Numbered from the stretch's first letter, positions 1 to 12,520 are shown. The stretch is 64,000 nucleotides of DNA from Acephala macrosclerotiorum (GCA_014904845.1 MU119212.1:496001-560000), one strand, 5' to 3'. Translations and numbers: made by a program. The notes: generated by a model from the letters alone, not told the origin.

Positions 1-598
1 CTGATGTAAATACAATAGAGCATCGCTGCCTTTTACCAAGACTTCATGGACTTGTGAGCCTAGATATAAATGTCGGCCTTCCCCTTCTGGAATTTCTTCA
101 AGCAAATGAGAATAGGGGGGGTGGGGGTTTTCATGGTCCGTGCCCTTACAAGTGCGGACAGCCCCCGCAGGATCGTCACCCCTACATTTGAACCTTAACT
201 CTCACCCCCCCTCCCAAATCGTCTGCTACGCCTTAAATCCGAAACATAAACACGCCTCCTTATTTGCAATTCGGCTCCGATGACAAGTCAGCGCGGCTCT
301 CACTTACAAATTTGACGCCTAACCACGCTCGCCAATCAAAAGCCAAGCCTTCCAAGAATCCATGTAAGCGGGCTGCATGAGCTAACGGCACAGCTGTGGA
401 CTTCATTTACAACCTTACTCTTTCACCTTTGCATGACAAAAGCTCCGTGATGCTTCTCTAAGCTCGTCCGACCTTCGTCTTTGTTCATGTCTTCAAAGAG
501 TTGACGCGTCTTGAGAGTGTGAACGCGAAAGCTTTGACGCGGCCTGGAACCGGATTCAAAGGAACTGAAGAGAGATATCACAACACGAATCAGCAAAA
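1..598. other. Left-edge intergenic region and LtrA promoter
   Basis: No supported gene. It holds C- and G-rich homopolymer patches near 115-125 and 205-215. The last 100 bases are presumably the 5' UTR and promoter of the LtrA-like gene. The short open frames here overlap each other and have no recognisable protein features. Confidence 0.5.
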
Positions 599-3017
599 AT
601 GTCCCACACACCAGAAAAAGGCTCAGACTCAACCTCGCCCCCCACAACAATCACCACCTCATCCTCCACCACGCACCTCACTCCACCCGTTCATCAACAC
701 CAACACAACAGCCACCACCGCGTTCGCCGTCTCCGCAACTTCTTGCTCCCAGATGGGCGAGAAGTTCACATCGCCCTCTCGCCTGAGGAGGCTGAGACGT
801 TGAAACAGAGATTGACGGCTATTAGGAAGGATGAACCGTTTGATCTAGTGATTTCAGGCAGTCCGGAGCATTTGGAGGCGTTGAGGAAGGCGCATAGTCA
901 TCACGAGACGAGGAGGGAGGCGTTGAGGAAGAGGCATGGGGAGGAGGTTTATGATGAGTTTGAGAATGTGAGGGCCGAGTTGGATGCGTTGGGGAGTGAG
1001 CTGTGAGTGATTTTTGAGTCTATTTGAACGGATTTTGAGTCGAGCATTCCCATCTTGGGCACGACTTCCGTCGTTGAGATGAGAGGATATCAATCTCATA
1101 GAAATTTTCTCATCCCCTTATGTTACAGTTTGAAGGACAGATGTTAACATTATTAGGCATATGTTGACGGATCATGCTGTCTCACTGGATGCCAACTTCT
1201 CAAAGTATGGGTACTCAGCTCATCTGAGAACTTATGACAGTGACTCGGCACCTGCTTCGAGTGCCTCGTCATTCGTTCACGATGCGGACTCTCACGAGAA
1301 GAAAGATTGGGAAGCTGAGAAGCGGAATGGTAGAGTCATGAAGCTCTACAAAAAGGTGAGAGAAACGTCACATATTTCCTAATTCAGGCTTCAGATCTGT
1401 TTTTTGAGAGCATGAATCAAGGCCTAAATCTAACACCACGCAACGCCGTTTTCATCTAACATGCTAACGATAATCTCAGCCCACTGTTCGCCAATACTTC
1501 CACAAAGGTCTGTTATGGAGAGCATCTGGCAGTACAGAAGTCGCTTCCTTCGAGCTATTCGTTGATCTCCTCTACGTTGGTATTCTCGCCATCAACGGAG
1601 ATCATGCTTCCGAGGATCCAACTGGCGAGGAACTCCTCCGATTTTCCATTACCTTTATTATGTCGTGGAAGATTTGGAGTGACCTTGCTCTGATCATTTC
1701 GTGGTTTGAAACGGACGATATCCTGCAGAGACTTTCGGTCATGTTTATTATGGCATGCTTACTTGGGTGAGTGTATTTTCTGGAGACAGATACGGGCAGG
1801 CTGTTACTAATTTCGATGATAGATTAACGACCAATATGCTAGACGCTTTCCATAGCACCTACTCAATGCTCGTAGCATTCTATCTTGCAGCCCGCCTGTT
1901 CATGGCTTCTTATCTCGCCATCCTCGCCTATATCATCCCCATGATCCGGTCTATGCTAGTCCTTCAAGTCATCCTAACCTTGATCCCAGCTGCTATCTGG
2001 ATCGCATCAATCCATATTGATATGCCTAACCGACTAGCCGCTATATGGGTAGCCATCTTCATTGATCTATGTGCTGCAATGGGAGTAGTGCTTCTCGTCC
2101 GTGGATCGAAACTCATCTCAAGAAGACTTGCCGTTTGGGTCGACAAGGCGTTTGAGTTCTATCCTGCGGTCAATATTGAACACAAAGTTGAGAGAACGAA
2201 TGCGTTTGTCACTTTGGTGTTTGGCTACTCGGTTGTGGCTATCATCTACCAGAATGCCGCTGCATTTGGTCTGAATGCTTTCTTCGGAAAGGCAGCCTTA
2301 GGCCTTGTCCAAGCTTTCTGCTTCAACTGGTTGTATTTCGAGCTTGATGGAGCGGATTTGTACCAGCATGCCATCAGACGAACGGTAGTATCAGGTACGT
2401 ATTCTCTTCTCCAAATCGCTCAGTACCACCTCTAACACACCACAGCCATGGTCTGGGGAACAGCCCACCTCCCCTTCGTAATGTCCTTCGTCCTCGGCGC
2501 CTCTGCCCTCTCCAAACTAGTCCTCGCCACCGACTGCCGCGACGCCAACATAGAAGCCCTATTCGAAACCTACGTGACAAAATCCGAACACGAAATCCCC
2601 TCCGGCTTGCGGTGGTTCTACTGCGTCGGTCTCGGCATCGCCTTGTTCTGTATGGGCATCATCTCCATCTGCCATATCCATAAAGATGCTGAAGGAGTGA
2701 GGATATCGAAGAAATATAGGATGGTGAATCGGTTTGCTGTTTGTGTTATCTTTTTTGCGTTGCCGACAGCGCAGGGATTGAATAGTTTGCAATTGGTGAG
2801 TGTCACGACTGGACTGGTGGTTTGGGTGTTGTTGTTGGAGTTGTGGGGGATGAGTTGTCCGGATGAGAGTTTCTTTGGGGAGAAGAAACCGTGTAGGTAT
2901 ACGGCGCGGTGTAAGATTTCGAAGAAGGATTTGGAGAGTGCGGTCAAGGGTGGGCAGGTGGTGAATGTTAGTTCGTTAAAGGATAGGGGGGAGAAAGGGG
3001 TTTATAATGAGTGGTAG
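599..3017 (+). CDS. LtrA-family (low temperature requirement A) multi-pass membrane protein
   Basis: Five exons: 599-1002, 1157-1355, 1480-1766, 1823-2394, 2446-3017; all phases agree, giving about 677 aa. The N-terminal ~150 residues are polar and His/Ser/Thr-rich, with a charged helical stretch (LRKAHSHHETRREALRKRH). The rest is a polytopic membrane domain that opens with the LtrA-like block FHKGLLWRASGSTEVASFELF-type (ends in ...SFELFVDLLYVG). Similar fungal proteins are annotated after bacterial LtrA, named for a Listeria cold-growth mutant; the transported substrate, if any, is unknown. The hydrophobic segments run from about residue 205 to 640. The C-terminus is basic and cytosolic-looking. 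The intron 1 acceptor at 1156 was chosen because two earlier AGs lead to immediate stops. Family assignment is from sequence character, function is not inferred. Confidence 0.8.
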
Positions 3018-3925
3018 GGAAGTGCACTAGGCTGGGTGTGGGGTAGGCGTTGGTTTGGAGGGTTGGAACAATATGGATGATCAGCGAGGGAGTTAAGGAT
3101 GTGCATGAATGATGGCTTTGAGCGTTGTACTTTTGTTACTGTAAGATGAAGGCCGAAAATTGTACAAGTTCGTAGCGATGGGAATAATCTGTTCTCATTG
3201 GAAGATCTCAGCGAGTCCAGGTTTCAATTTCGTCCTAGTCCGAATCTGAATCCCGATGCAACGTCTCATTGGAAGGGGAAGTTGGGCGATGTGCAACAAA
3301 TTCGAGCTCTCCTATCACATCGATGAGGACGCATGCATGTCTCAGCTAGGGTTGAATCCAATTTTGAGGTCCCGAATACAGTTTGGGTAGTATGCGGTAG
3401 AGCTACTTCCCTTGCGTGGTATTAGGATCTCGACGTACACGACCAATCCGGGACCTATTTAGATTGCGAGGTAGGAAAATGTTTTAAGGAAGACACTGTT
3501 CTAGGAGAAGAAGAAAATTATGAATATAGAAAAGACGAGCGGAGCGGGCCTGTTGTAGTGAGAAGAGCTTCAGCCGTCGAGTTCAAAGTCAAAGTAGGAA
3601 GCTTCGATGGAACATTGCCCAGCTTAAGCCTCCAGAGTACCACAGCGAAGATTCTCCGGAGCCAATGTACAGAATAGGAAAGGTCATTTGTGGCTTCAAT
3701 ACATGATAGATCTAGAAGTTCAGTATCCAAACCTAGGCTCGGAGCATAGATACCGAAAATGACTTTTGATCCAATGTCCAAAACTTTGCTGAATTTGTTA
3801 CAAGCTACAATAGCTACCCAAATACTCGAACACTGTTTCCTTCGGTGCCGACACTGCCATAACACATAATTTCAATGTAAGATTATCATTCTCTCATAAT
3901 CCACCTTCATAGCCCACCTTCATCC
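3018..3925. other. Intergenic, convergent gene ends
   Basis: Lies between the 3' end of the LtrA-like gene and the 3' end of the minus-strand glutathione transferase, so it should hold two terminator regions. A 115-codon minus-strand frame at 3518-3865 has no domain, signal or compositional support. Confidence 0.45.
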
Positions 3926-4790
3926 TCAAGGCACACCCCTCCCCAGCCTCGTAGCCTTCGCCAACTCACTCTGCGCAACGTCATCCGCATACCTCTTATA
4001 GATCGGCAAATAATGCTCCCTCTCACTTGTACTTTTTACCACACTCTCCCTCCCCTCAACCGCCTTCAACCACGCTCCCCACCTCTCCGTCCATTTCTCA
4101 CTCCCTAGGTCCAAGCCTCCCTTAAAATGATCAAAGACCCATAACCTCACCGCCCAAGGAGCAATTATCAAATCAACCATACTAATCTCCCTCCCTAAAA
4201 AGAACGGTCCTTCAGCATCCATCGCTTCTGTAAACTCCTTAATCTTCTCTACGAACTCGGCTTTTACTTCTTTGAAACCAGCTTCGGAATTTCCTTCGGC
4301 GTGAGGTTGGTACTGTAACGCTCTGTGGAAAGAGGGGATTATTCGAGAGGTAACGAAATCGCTCCATATTCTACCGTAAGCTCGTTGATAGGGGTCTTTG
4401 GGTAGAAGCTTGGGAGTGCTACCCGGGTAGGCTTCTTCGAGGAACTCGCAGATTACGGTGCTTTCGTAGAGTGGTTTCGAGGCGTATTGGAGGGTGGGGA
4501 CTAGGCCGCGGGGGTTGAGGGCGAGGAGCGAGGCGGGCTTGTGGTAGGGGTTTACTTCTATGTATTGGAAGGGGATATTCTTTTCGAGGAGGACGAGGAG
4601 GACACGTTGGACGAAGGGGCAGAACTGCGATCTATTAGCAAATGTATTACTTGATAGTGATTTTTGTTGGATGGCCTACCCAGCCTGAATAAAGCTTCAA
4701 AGATTGCTCGCCTTCGTGATCTTTTACCATCTGTAAGGCTGGCCCAGAGGCATGAGGGTAGAGCTGCGCATCGGGATGATTCGAACTCAT
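3926..4790 (-). CDS. Omega-type glutathione S-transferase
   Basis: Two exons on the minus strand, 4790-4680 and 4624-3926, joined W|F across a 55-nt intron, give 269 aa. The thioredoxin-like N-terminal domain contains WFCPFVQRV right at the exon junction. The Cys-Pro-Phe motif is the omega-class active-site cysteine that forms mixed disulfides with glutathione, unlike the Tyr/Ser of classical GSTs. It is followed by the cis-Pro region (NPRGLVPTL) and a glutathione-binding ES pair (YESTVICEFL). The C-terminal helical domain starts around residue 110 and ends with LGRGVP. Expected activity is thiol transfer or dehalogenase-like reduction in the cytosol. The start was placed at MSSNHPDAQ because the preceding in-frame codons look like 5' UTR. 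No sign of damage. Confidence 0.88.
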
Positions 4791-5744
4791 TTTGATGTGA
4801 AGTTTGCGATAAAAATTTGCAATGCTTGAAGACGATGAAACGAAATGAAAGAGTTGGAAATCACAGAAGATGGACCTTCGAATCTTTGTGTAGCTGTAAT
4901 GACTTTGTTGATTCATAATCCTTGGAGCTACCCCACCATTGAGCTCTCCGCATGACGCCATCAGCAACCCCGCATTGCAGACTCGAGCTCTCCACAAGAC
5001 TTCCAGAAAAGTAAAGTTCATCTGAAGATTGAAAATAAATCTGAACCGTCCAAAACCTTGTAATACAAGAAGAGAAAGATTGTTCTTGAGTTAGAGATCA
5101 TCAAATATATATATTTTTGCCTGCGGAAGCCAGACTCAAATTTGGGACATTGTCTAAGTCTTTTTCGAACCCTGATGGAATACTCGAAAACATTCGAAGC
5201 ACAATTAGAACAATGAGCTTTACCCAGATTCTTTCATTTTTGCCGACTTCGAGAACTTGATAAATGTCTGTTCCGAAGTCTGCGGACGCGGGATATCTGA
5301 ACCCTCTCGACGTGTCCCAAACCGACTTCGACGTCCGAATAAAATTAAATGTCTGTTGCAGCAAGAAATGTCCTTTGTGTAACTTCTCCTCGGCGTCAAT
5401 TGCCACGAGAAGCTTGGCATGTTTAAGCTTCAAATCGATTCTCGTGAATGTCGTCACCCGCTTTTGTACTTGGTGAGTGCCGGCACTTGAAGTGCGGGGT
5501 GATCGGCACCGTCCAGGAACATATGGAGCTACCCCTCTCCGGAGCGACACAGCAGGTTGCCGTTCGTCAAGATCAGTACTGATGAACATAGCGGAGAGAA
5601 AGCCGCTCTGCACGGGGAGGACAGAAGTGTATGGCGAATGACTAGTATTTAGTATGAGCTTCCAGGACGAATCTCCAGCCTAACTTCTGATGCTCCCTTC
5701 ATCCTCCCAAGCAGAATATTATTGCTTTTGAGTTCATTGCAACC
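4791..5744. other. Divergent intergenic region
   Basis: Lies between the divergently transcribed GST and the SMP-30-like gene and must hold both promoters. A 170-codon minus-strand frame at 5101-5613 has no signal peptide, domain or intron support and is treated as chance. Confidence 0.45.
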
Positions 5745-7315
5745 ATGAAATCGCCAATACATCTTCGAAGCTCCCTCGTCACTGCGGCCCTGGCCATCAT
5801 CAGCGTGACCACAGGCCAAAATCTACCACCAGGCGTGATCTCACCCCTCGTGCAAACTTGTGGTCCAACGTCGAACATAGCATGTATCAACCACTATGCC
5901 TCCGTGATGCCCTACCACTTCTACCGTGAAGCTTCGGATAATGCATCCTACGAAGACACTTTCCCTTCCACTACCGTCGGCAATGATTCGTCCTTCTCTC
6001 TCTTGAAGGGTGCGGACTTCTTGGTTTTTGATCATGATCGAGGATTGGAAATGTTGGGAAGCTCGCCTAGCTATGAATACATGTTTGCCGTGAATGACGG
6101 CAAGTCATGATTCCCGAGTCGAGGCGAAGACTGGTGGTGCTAATGGCGTCCTAGCTGTCCATGAAGCCCCAGTGTATTCTCCGGTCACAAACAAGTTGTA
6201 TCTGAGCCAGTTGCGAGGCAAGACAAGCCCGCCTGGCTTCTTGCCTCAATTGGTTGTGAATCTGAATGTTGAGCCACCATATTTAGGAGAGTTGCTCTCA
6301 GATCCGCCAATTTATGCTCCGAATGGAGGCACCCTCCACAATGGCTTGTAGAGTACCCAATGACCAAATTGCTGTATGTTTGACTGACATAGATACAGGA
6401 TATATTGGGGCGTATCTGGGGGCAGTAACAGCGTCGGAGGTATTGAAGAACGGCCTGGTATTGCAACTCTAGACCCGACTACCAATAAGACTGTCACCTT
6501 GTTGAACAACTATTTTGGCCACTACTTCAATACTGTGGATGACCTCTTTGTCGACGATAAAGGAGACGTCTGGTTCACTGATCCTCGTAAGATCCGTTGT
6601 GAAATTGTTATGATTCGGAACTGATAGAAGACAGAATATTCCTGGTTCAATGCTTTGACAGATACAGCACCTCAACTCAATTCAGCATCATACCGCTTTC
6701 GTCCTTCGACAGGGGTCGTTTCCATGATCGATGATACCATGGTCCAGCCAAATGGAATAGCTATCAGCCCAAGACTGGAGAATTGCTCTGCGACAGAGAA
6801 TCGTAAGGTGTACATCACTGACTCTGGGGCCGTGACAGGGTCCATTCTTCAGTCTCTAGGTTCTCAGGGAACTGGCTTCAACTCCACCGGGTGAGTGTCA
6901 AATCATTCTTGATGAGTGTCATGGGCCAGTTCTGACACCCTCGAAGGAAACGGACTGTATATGCTTTCGATTTGACACCGGACGGAAACTACATAACCAA
7001 CAGAAGACCTGTCTGGTTCGCTCAGGACTTCATTCCTGATGGACTGAAGGTGGCCAGAAACGGATGGATTGGTGAGTCTTGAGAAGGCGAAATGCATACG
7101 TTTGGCGAAATGCTAATTGTAGAACAGTTGCCGGCACTGGCACAGGAGTAGACATTGTTGATCCTGATGATGGGGCATTGATTGTGAGGATCCAAACTAA
7201 CTTCACAGTCCAGAACTTTGCGTGGGCAGGAAGCGATTATATGGACTTCTGGCTCATGGGAAAGTCCGGAATCGCGCGAGTGAAGTGGAACTTGCAGGGT
7301 CAAGAGTTGAAGTAA
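5745..7315 (+). CDS. Secreted SMP-30/gluconolactonase-like (lactonohydrolase) protein
   Basis: Six exons: 5745-6099, 6155-6347, 6399-6586, 6635-6890, 6947-7071, 7128-7315; 434 aa. A clear signal peptide (about residues 1-25, ending VTTGQ) predicts secretion. The body fits the six-bladed SMP-30/gluconolactonase/LRE propeller. Typical blocks are HEAPVY near residue 122, NTVDDLFVDDKGDVWFTDP, and VQPNGIAIS, which carry the metal-binding Glu, Asn and Asp positions of the family. Fungal relatives open sugar or pantoyl lactones in the culture medium; the substrate here is not known. The first intron uses a GC donor (GCAAGT at 6100-6105). Without it the frame appears broken, and with it the protein reads VNDAVHEAP. 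All other donors are GT. Confidence 0.85.
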
Positions 7316-7491
7316 TCCTTGAAAGCCGTGGATGTTGTTCAATGTCCCAAGAGAGATAAAAAATAATCGATGATGTTCCAGATTTTGGACATTTCAACTT
7401 TCAAATGAACTTCGGCCTTTCCTGAGACCTGTCAAAGGGATGGCGCGATAGTGAAGTCCCGATGTATGCGTTTCGAGGTTTGAGAATGACA

Positions 7492-8412
7492 CTACCGTTT
7501 CTGGAGATGACCCAAGATAGCGTTTAGTCTTCGAAGTGCTTTAGGCTGTTCCATAGGAGGGTCACCGTTTTGCATCTCATCGATCTCGTTCCGGGCTTTT
7601 TTAACAAGAGGTAACAGTCCTCCCCATACCTCATCAGCGTAGCGATTAAGGACACCATCCCACTGCTCAAGCCATTGCTGCTTGTCGAACTCTCCAGTCA
7701 TTGGTACCAGATTGAGTGGATTGTCGGCAGATACCCCAGCATGCTGTTCCAGTGGCGGGAATATCTCCTTTGTCATAGCACGAAGCTCGATGATCTGATC
7801 CTGTGAAAGACCCCAGTCGTAATGTTCATCGTCCTCCCCAGGTGCTTCAAATTGCTCGTCCAAAGCGGAGGGACCTGACAAAAGATCTAATACATCCTCC
7901 CCATCTCTTCTCTCTTGCTCCTCAACTGTTCTTGCCGCTGGCCTGGCATTTGGCAACGGTTGTGAAGTCTGGGAGTGGGCCCAAGCCTGTTCAAATCCAT
8001 TTGGAACCCCTGTAGCAAAATCTTCCGAGGGCGTGAAAGAGTCAATCCCATCCAAGAATTCAGAAAACTCGCCCTCTGATTGTCTGACATGTGATTCGCT
8101 CTGCCCAGCCCTTAGACTATTTGGTCCGCTTGCTTGGGGGAAATTTGATGACTGGGAGAGCTTCGAGCTCTGTGTCCATGAGCTTTCGCCTTGAGTGCCC
8201 CTTGAAGACTGGCCCTTTCCACCATTTGAAAGAGCAGCAGCTGTCTGATCGTTTAATTCGTTCCCAGCTGGCCCCGAAAATGCGTTGCGTGTCAAACCGC
8301 TTGCCGAGGCGGCAACTCTTGACAAGATTGATGGCTGTGTTGGAGGTTCCGGAGTATTGATTTCGCTATCTTCGTCGCCTGTGGCACGACCTTTGCCTTT
8401 GGAGCTGCTCAT
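7492..8412 (-). CDS. Conserved-looking Ser/acidic-rich protein of unknown function
   Basis: Single exon, 306 aa from MSSSKGKGRA. An in-frame ATG 132 nt upstream (8544) would add 44 residues that read like UTR, so the internal start is preferred. The N-terminal half is low-complexity (Ser, Gln, Gly). The middle is acidic, with EEQERRDGEDVLDLL. The C-terminal 100 residues look folded and helical, with several Trp (WLEQWDGVLNRYADEVWGGL). A segment around EFLDGIDSFTP and AWAHSQ faintly resembles the W-containing motifs of peroxisomal import co-receptors, but I cannot assign it. It has no signal peptide or membrane span, so it is probably soluble. Confidence 0.65.
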   Translation of the reverse strand: MSSSKGKGRATGDEDSEINTPEPPTQPSILSRVAASASGLTRNAFSGPAGNELNDQTAAALSNGGKGQSSRGTQGESSWTQSSKLSQSSNFPQASGPNSLRAGQSESHVRQSEGEFSEFLDGIDSFTPSEDFATGVPNGFEQAWAHSQTSQPLPNARPAARTVEEQERRDGEDVLDLLSGPSALDEQFEAPGEDDEHYDWGLSQDQIIELRAMTKEIFPPLEQHAGVSADNPLNLVPMTGEFDKQQWLEQWDGVLNRYADEVWGGLLPLVKKARNEIDEMQNGDPPMEQPKALRRLNAILGHLQKR

Positions 8413-9601
8413 ATCGGTTTCCTTCTTAACCAAAGCTGGGTGGACATTACTGTGACGGTCTAGAGTTCGGACAAAGTGGTTCGAGTCTAGGACCGAACGT
8501 TGCCGGAAGTAAGCACATTCGTGCAGTCGATTTCTTATCACCACGTGATGATTTGTTGGAAAGGGTAATCCAATGAGAGTTCCTGGGAAAGTGAGGCTTT
8601 TGTTGAAGATTGCATGGCCAAGAGTTAGTCGCTTATAGAATTAAGATATGATGTATTCATAAGAAAGGTGTTTCCGAGACGGAAGGTGTTGCTGTCCCGA
8701 GTAAGAGACCTTGATCCGGAATTCAAATACTCCGTTTAGTTTCTTTCAAAATCAAATATAGGAAACTTGCGTCGTTCTTGTACACATTGTATGTCATAGT
8801 TTGAAACGGCCCTTCTGGAAATTTATAGTCGACGTGTTCAAATAATCTTATTTGCTCATGTACAAAAGTTCGATTCAGCTTTGGTCCCTTGGGCCGGATA
8901 GTATATGTTGAGACGGAGTAAGCATATGAAATCATAGATATACTTGATGGATGAGGATACTTATCGTTGTTGGGTGGTGCTGGGAACTGCAATGTATTTG
9001 AGACTTGAATGGCCGTAATGAGATAGAGATAGCTAAGAATGTGGGAAAATTGCTTTGAAGTGTGAAATAAATAGCGGAGGGTATTTATGAAGCATTTAAC
9101 CATACTTTCAAAGAGACAAACATCGAAAGTTCAAATGTCCCAGTGAGATTGATGATCAATTGAGTGAAAGTCGACTCGAGGCTGGCTGCTCTCTCGGTTG
9201 CGATGATGACTAAAATTTTGGCACGACCGCCCCGCCGCTCTTCGTCACCAAAGACAACTCCAAAGTAACTCTCACCATTCATACCTCATCACCTATTGAC
9301 AACAAATATTCACCCGACCTCCGACTTTTCCCCTACAATCCATTCCTGACCCCTTTACGATTTCGAACTCTTCTGCAGAACGCCTCCGCGGTACCCCTCT
9401 ACACCGGTACTTCCTTCCACAACCTGTTTTGGGAACGCTACCCTTGCGGCTTCCCAATCTTCCACTCAGCCTTCTGCGTCAGCTTCGGAGCTCTACAACT
9501 CGACGCGATCGAGCATAGACACAGTCTCCTCCACCGGTAGCAGGATCTCATACAATACACCTGTTGGCGAGGAATTCTTCTCGTCCACCGGGCTGTAAAA
9601 G
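8413..9601. other. Divergent intergenic region upstream of PP2A B subunit
   Basis: It must hold the promoters of the minus-strand unknown gene and of the plus-strand PP2A gene. A 126-codon minus-strand frame at 8723-9103 has a hydrophobic N-terminus and then a polar, Pro/Tyr-rich body, so it could be a small secreted protein, but nothing else supports it. The stretch 9285-9600 is C/T-rich, as in fungal promoters and 5' UTRs. Confidence 0.4.
8542..8547. promoter_or_regulatory. CACGTG E-box in a small palindrome
   Basis: CACGTG sits about 130 bp upstream of the chosen start of the minus-strand gene at 7492-8412, inside ATCACCACGTGAT, a near-palindrome. Fungal bHLH factors (Cbf1-, SREBP- or INO2/4-like) bind such sites. 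Regulatory use is inference only. Confidence 0.25.
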
Positions 9602-11460
9602 ATGGTAGAAGGGGAACCGAACTCTCCAACTTGGAAGTTCACACAGTCAGTTATCCCGCGTCATCTTTGGTATTCAGTGTTGCTCTGCGGCCTTTTCTCT
9701 TTGGTCTATGCAATACTGGCGCAAGTTTGCGCCAGGCAGAGTGCGTCTTGAATAATAGCTAACATATGTAATCAGATGTTTTGGCGACAAGGGCGATGTG
9801 GAAGATATCACTGAAGGTTCGTAGCAGAGTTCCCATACACAGAGCATTGTCTATATGCCATCAAAATTCTGGATATTATTGTTGCTCTGGCAGTTACGTG
9901 ATGCTGACGCATTATGACGGCAGCGGATATCATTTCCACTGTCGAATTTGACCATACCGGCAATTACCTGGCAACTGGAGACAAGGGAGGGCGAGTTGTG
10001 TTATTTGAGAGGAACGAGACAGTATGTATATTGCGGATCTGCGAACTATTTTCCTGGTACAGGCTAACGTTTTGGTTTCAGAAAAAAACTTGCGAGTACA
10101 AATTCCATACCGAATTCCAATCTCACGAACCCGAATTCGACTACCTTAAATCCCTCGAGATAGAAGAAAAGATCAATAAGATCAAATGGTGCAGGAGACA
10201 AAATGCGTCACACTATCTCCTTTCGACGAATGACAAGACCATCAAGCTATGGAAAGTTTTCGAGAAGTCTCTCAAAGTCGTGGCAGAAAACAACCTCTCA
10301 CACGACCTGACTCCTGGGAATGCTGCAGGAGGTGGCGGTGCTGTCCGACCCATCTCTAGCGTCCACTTCAATAGTGCTCACGACCTCAAATTACCCCGCC
10401 TCACACATCATGATACTGTCGTGGCTGCTGTGCCTCGTCGAACGTATGCCAACGCTCACGCATATCACATCAACAGCATCTCGGTGAACAGCGATGGAGA
10501 GACCTTCATCAGTAGTGATGACCTACGAATAAACCTCTGGAACTTGAATATTCAGGACCAGAGCTTCAATATCGTCGATATCAAGCCAGCGAATATGGAG
10601 GAGTTGACAGAAGTTATCACGGCTGCAGAGTTCCACCCACAGAGCTGCAATTGGTTCATGTATGCAAGTTCGAAAGGTACCATCAAGCTTGCGGATATGA
10701 GAGAGAGCGCTCTTTGCGATCAACATGCAAAACGTAAGTGATCCTTTCCGTTGCTAACATTATCGTATCTTGAGTTAACCCTTTTGTCTTATAGAATTCG
10801 AGCAAGAGGAAGACCCTTCTGCACGTTCTTTCTTCTCAGAGATCATATCGTCCATATCTGATGTCCGATTCTCTCATGATGGTCGCTATATACTTTCACG
10901 TGATTACCTAACTGTCAAGATCTGGGACGTCAACATGGAGAGACAACCAGTCAAGACAATTCCTATCCATGAACACCTTCGGCCTCGTCTATGCGATACT
11001 TACGAGAATGACAGCATCTTCGATAAATTCGAGGTTGTCTTCTCTGGAGATGCTAAGAATGTCATGACTGGTAGTTATAACAATAACTTCATGATCTATC
11101 CTTCGGATCCAGATAAAGAAGTCGAAGTTGTTCTCCAGGCCGACAAATCGGCATTCAAGGCTAAGAAGGTCGGTGTGCCGACACCTATCAACTCCTCTAC
11201 AAGCCCCACAGCTACCAATGGCGGCAAGAAAGGTGGCTCGAGAGCTGGAAGTCCTGCAGCTGGGGTGTCTGGTCAAGGGGGTCGGATGAGAAAGGAGACC
11301 GATGCGGATCAGATCGACTTCAATAAGAAGATTCTGCATATGAGCTGGCATCCATTTGAAGACAGCATTGCCATTGCAGCAACCAATAACGTAAGTCACT
11401 TTGAATTTGTGTTGGAACCTTGCTAACATCTCGTAGCTTTTCGTCTTCTCAGCACTGTAG
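9602..11460 (+). CDS. Protein phosphatase 2A regulatory subunit B (B55/Cdc55 type)
   Basis: Six exons: 9602-9645, 9776-9816, 9924-10021, 10082-10733, 10795-11390, 11437-11460; 484 aa. The sequence follows yeast Cdc55 almost block for block: QCFGDKGD at the start, [70 protein letters not shown], and the C-terminal LFVFSAL encoded by a 24-nt last exon. It is a seven-bladed WD40 propeller that selects PP2A substrates in mitosis, morphogenesis and septation. An insert rich in Gly/Ser/Thr (around residues 400-440) replaces the variable loop seen in yeast. Phases agree at all five introns. Confidence 0.95.
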
Positions 11461-12520
11461 ACTTGTTGCTCTGCGAAAGAGATCTCTTGGTCATTCTATC
11501 GGCGTTTATACATGGCTAGCTGCGGCATCACCAGGCCTACGGCCGCAGGGTTCCCAGTTCAGTTTGCATTCTGGGCATTGTCGGTCATGAGAAACGAAAC
11601 AATATCATGGATGGCGAGTAGATGCCACAAGCCATATGGAAGAGACTGGTTGGGATGACTATTGAGTGGAGGCAGTTATCCTGACCGCTGGGAACTGATT
11701 TATTCTGCAGTTTACTGACTCCCTATGGAAGTAGTCCTTAGAGATGTCAGCTTGCAGGTTGTCACTTCGGCAAGGTTTTCAGCGATCAGGTAAACTAGTT
11801 CACGCTCAGATGAATAATGCAAGAGATTTCAATAGTACGAAGGTGTTTCTGAGATGCGAGGGGTCAATCAGGCGGTCAATGAAGCGGTCTGAGTGAAGAA
11901 AAGGAGATGCTTGCAGTGGTTACGAAGAAGTCCGCATCAAGCCAAAACTGCCAAACTTGATCCTTGTCATCAACACCGCAATCTGTTTGTCAAAGCAATG
12001 TCCCAGTACGCCTTTCCTCTAAGACATTTGGCCCAGACCTTCCGGGTTATCATGTTCGATATCTTGTGGCACCTGCATCGCGCATACCCTTGGACCCGCA
12101 GCACGCAATGGCAGCACCCCCGAAAAGATTTAAGCATATTTTTGATGTGACCTTCCCCTTTCCAGGCCTCCTAAGCTCGGAATTTTGTGCCTGTTTTTCC
12201 CTCAAGCCACAGCCGGCTGCGTGTCATCCATTGCCGAAGTTGAACCACCCTAGACACTTGCACCTTGCACCATTATTACCGGCCACACCTCACAGCATCG
12301 CCCAGGATCAAGTCCCCTCATCGAATGAGCACCTGCCTATGATGCTGGATGATCAAATTTGCCATTTTCCTGCCTGCTTGTTCTTTCAGATATCTAACTT
12401 ACTTCGGCATTGTGCCTTAGTCTAGTGTGATATCACACTGTTAAAAGTAAGTCCTAGTCAGCACGGAGGGACCGTGTTGTCCTCTGTTCATCTACGTGTC
12501 AGCAGCTCGCGACTCCTTTT
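11461..12520. other. Intergenic region between two plus-strand genes
   Basis: About 1.06 kb. It should hold the PP2A B subunit 3' UTR and the transporter promoter. Two overlapping plus-strand frames (11893-12150 and 11964-12425) are in different phases and have no domains. Confidence 0.45.

Noticed and set aside
3518..3865. 115-codon minus-strand open frame
   Set aside because: No signal peptide, domain or splice context, and its composition is like random frames.
5101..5613. 170-codon minus-strand open frame in the GST/SMP-30 interval
   Set aside because: Longest unexplained frame of its region, but it lacks any motif and lies in a divergent promoter region; a second minus-strand frame overlaps it.
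6090..6154. Frameshift pseudogene call for the SMP-30-like gene
   Set aside because: A GC-AG intron at 6100-6154 explains the change of frame and restores the family motif.
8723..9103. 126-codon minus-strand frame with a hydrophobic start
   Set aside because: Could be a small secreted protein, but start context, domain and intron evidence are all absent.
11893..12425. Two overlapping plus-strand frames between PP2A B and the transporter
   Set aside because: They are mutually out of phase, have no family resemblance, and fall in the expected promoter.
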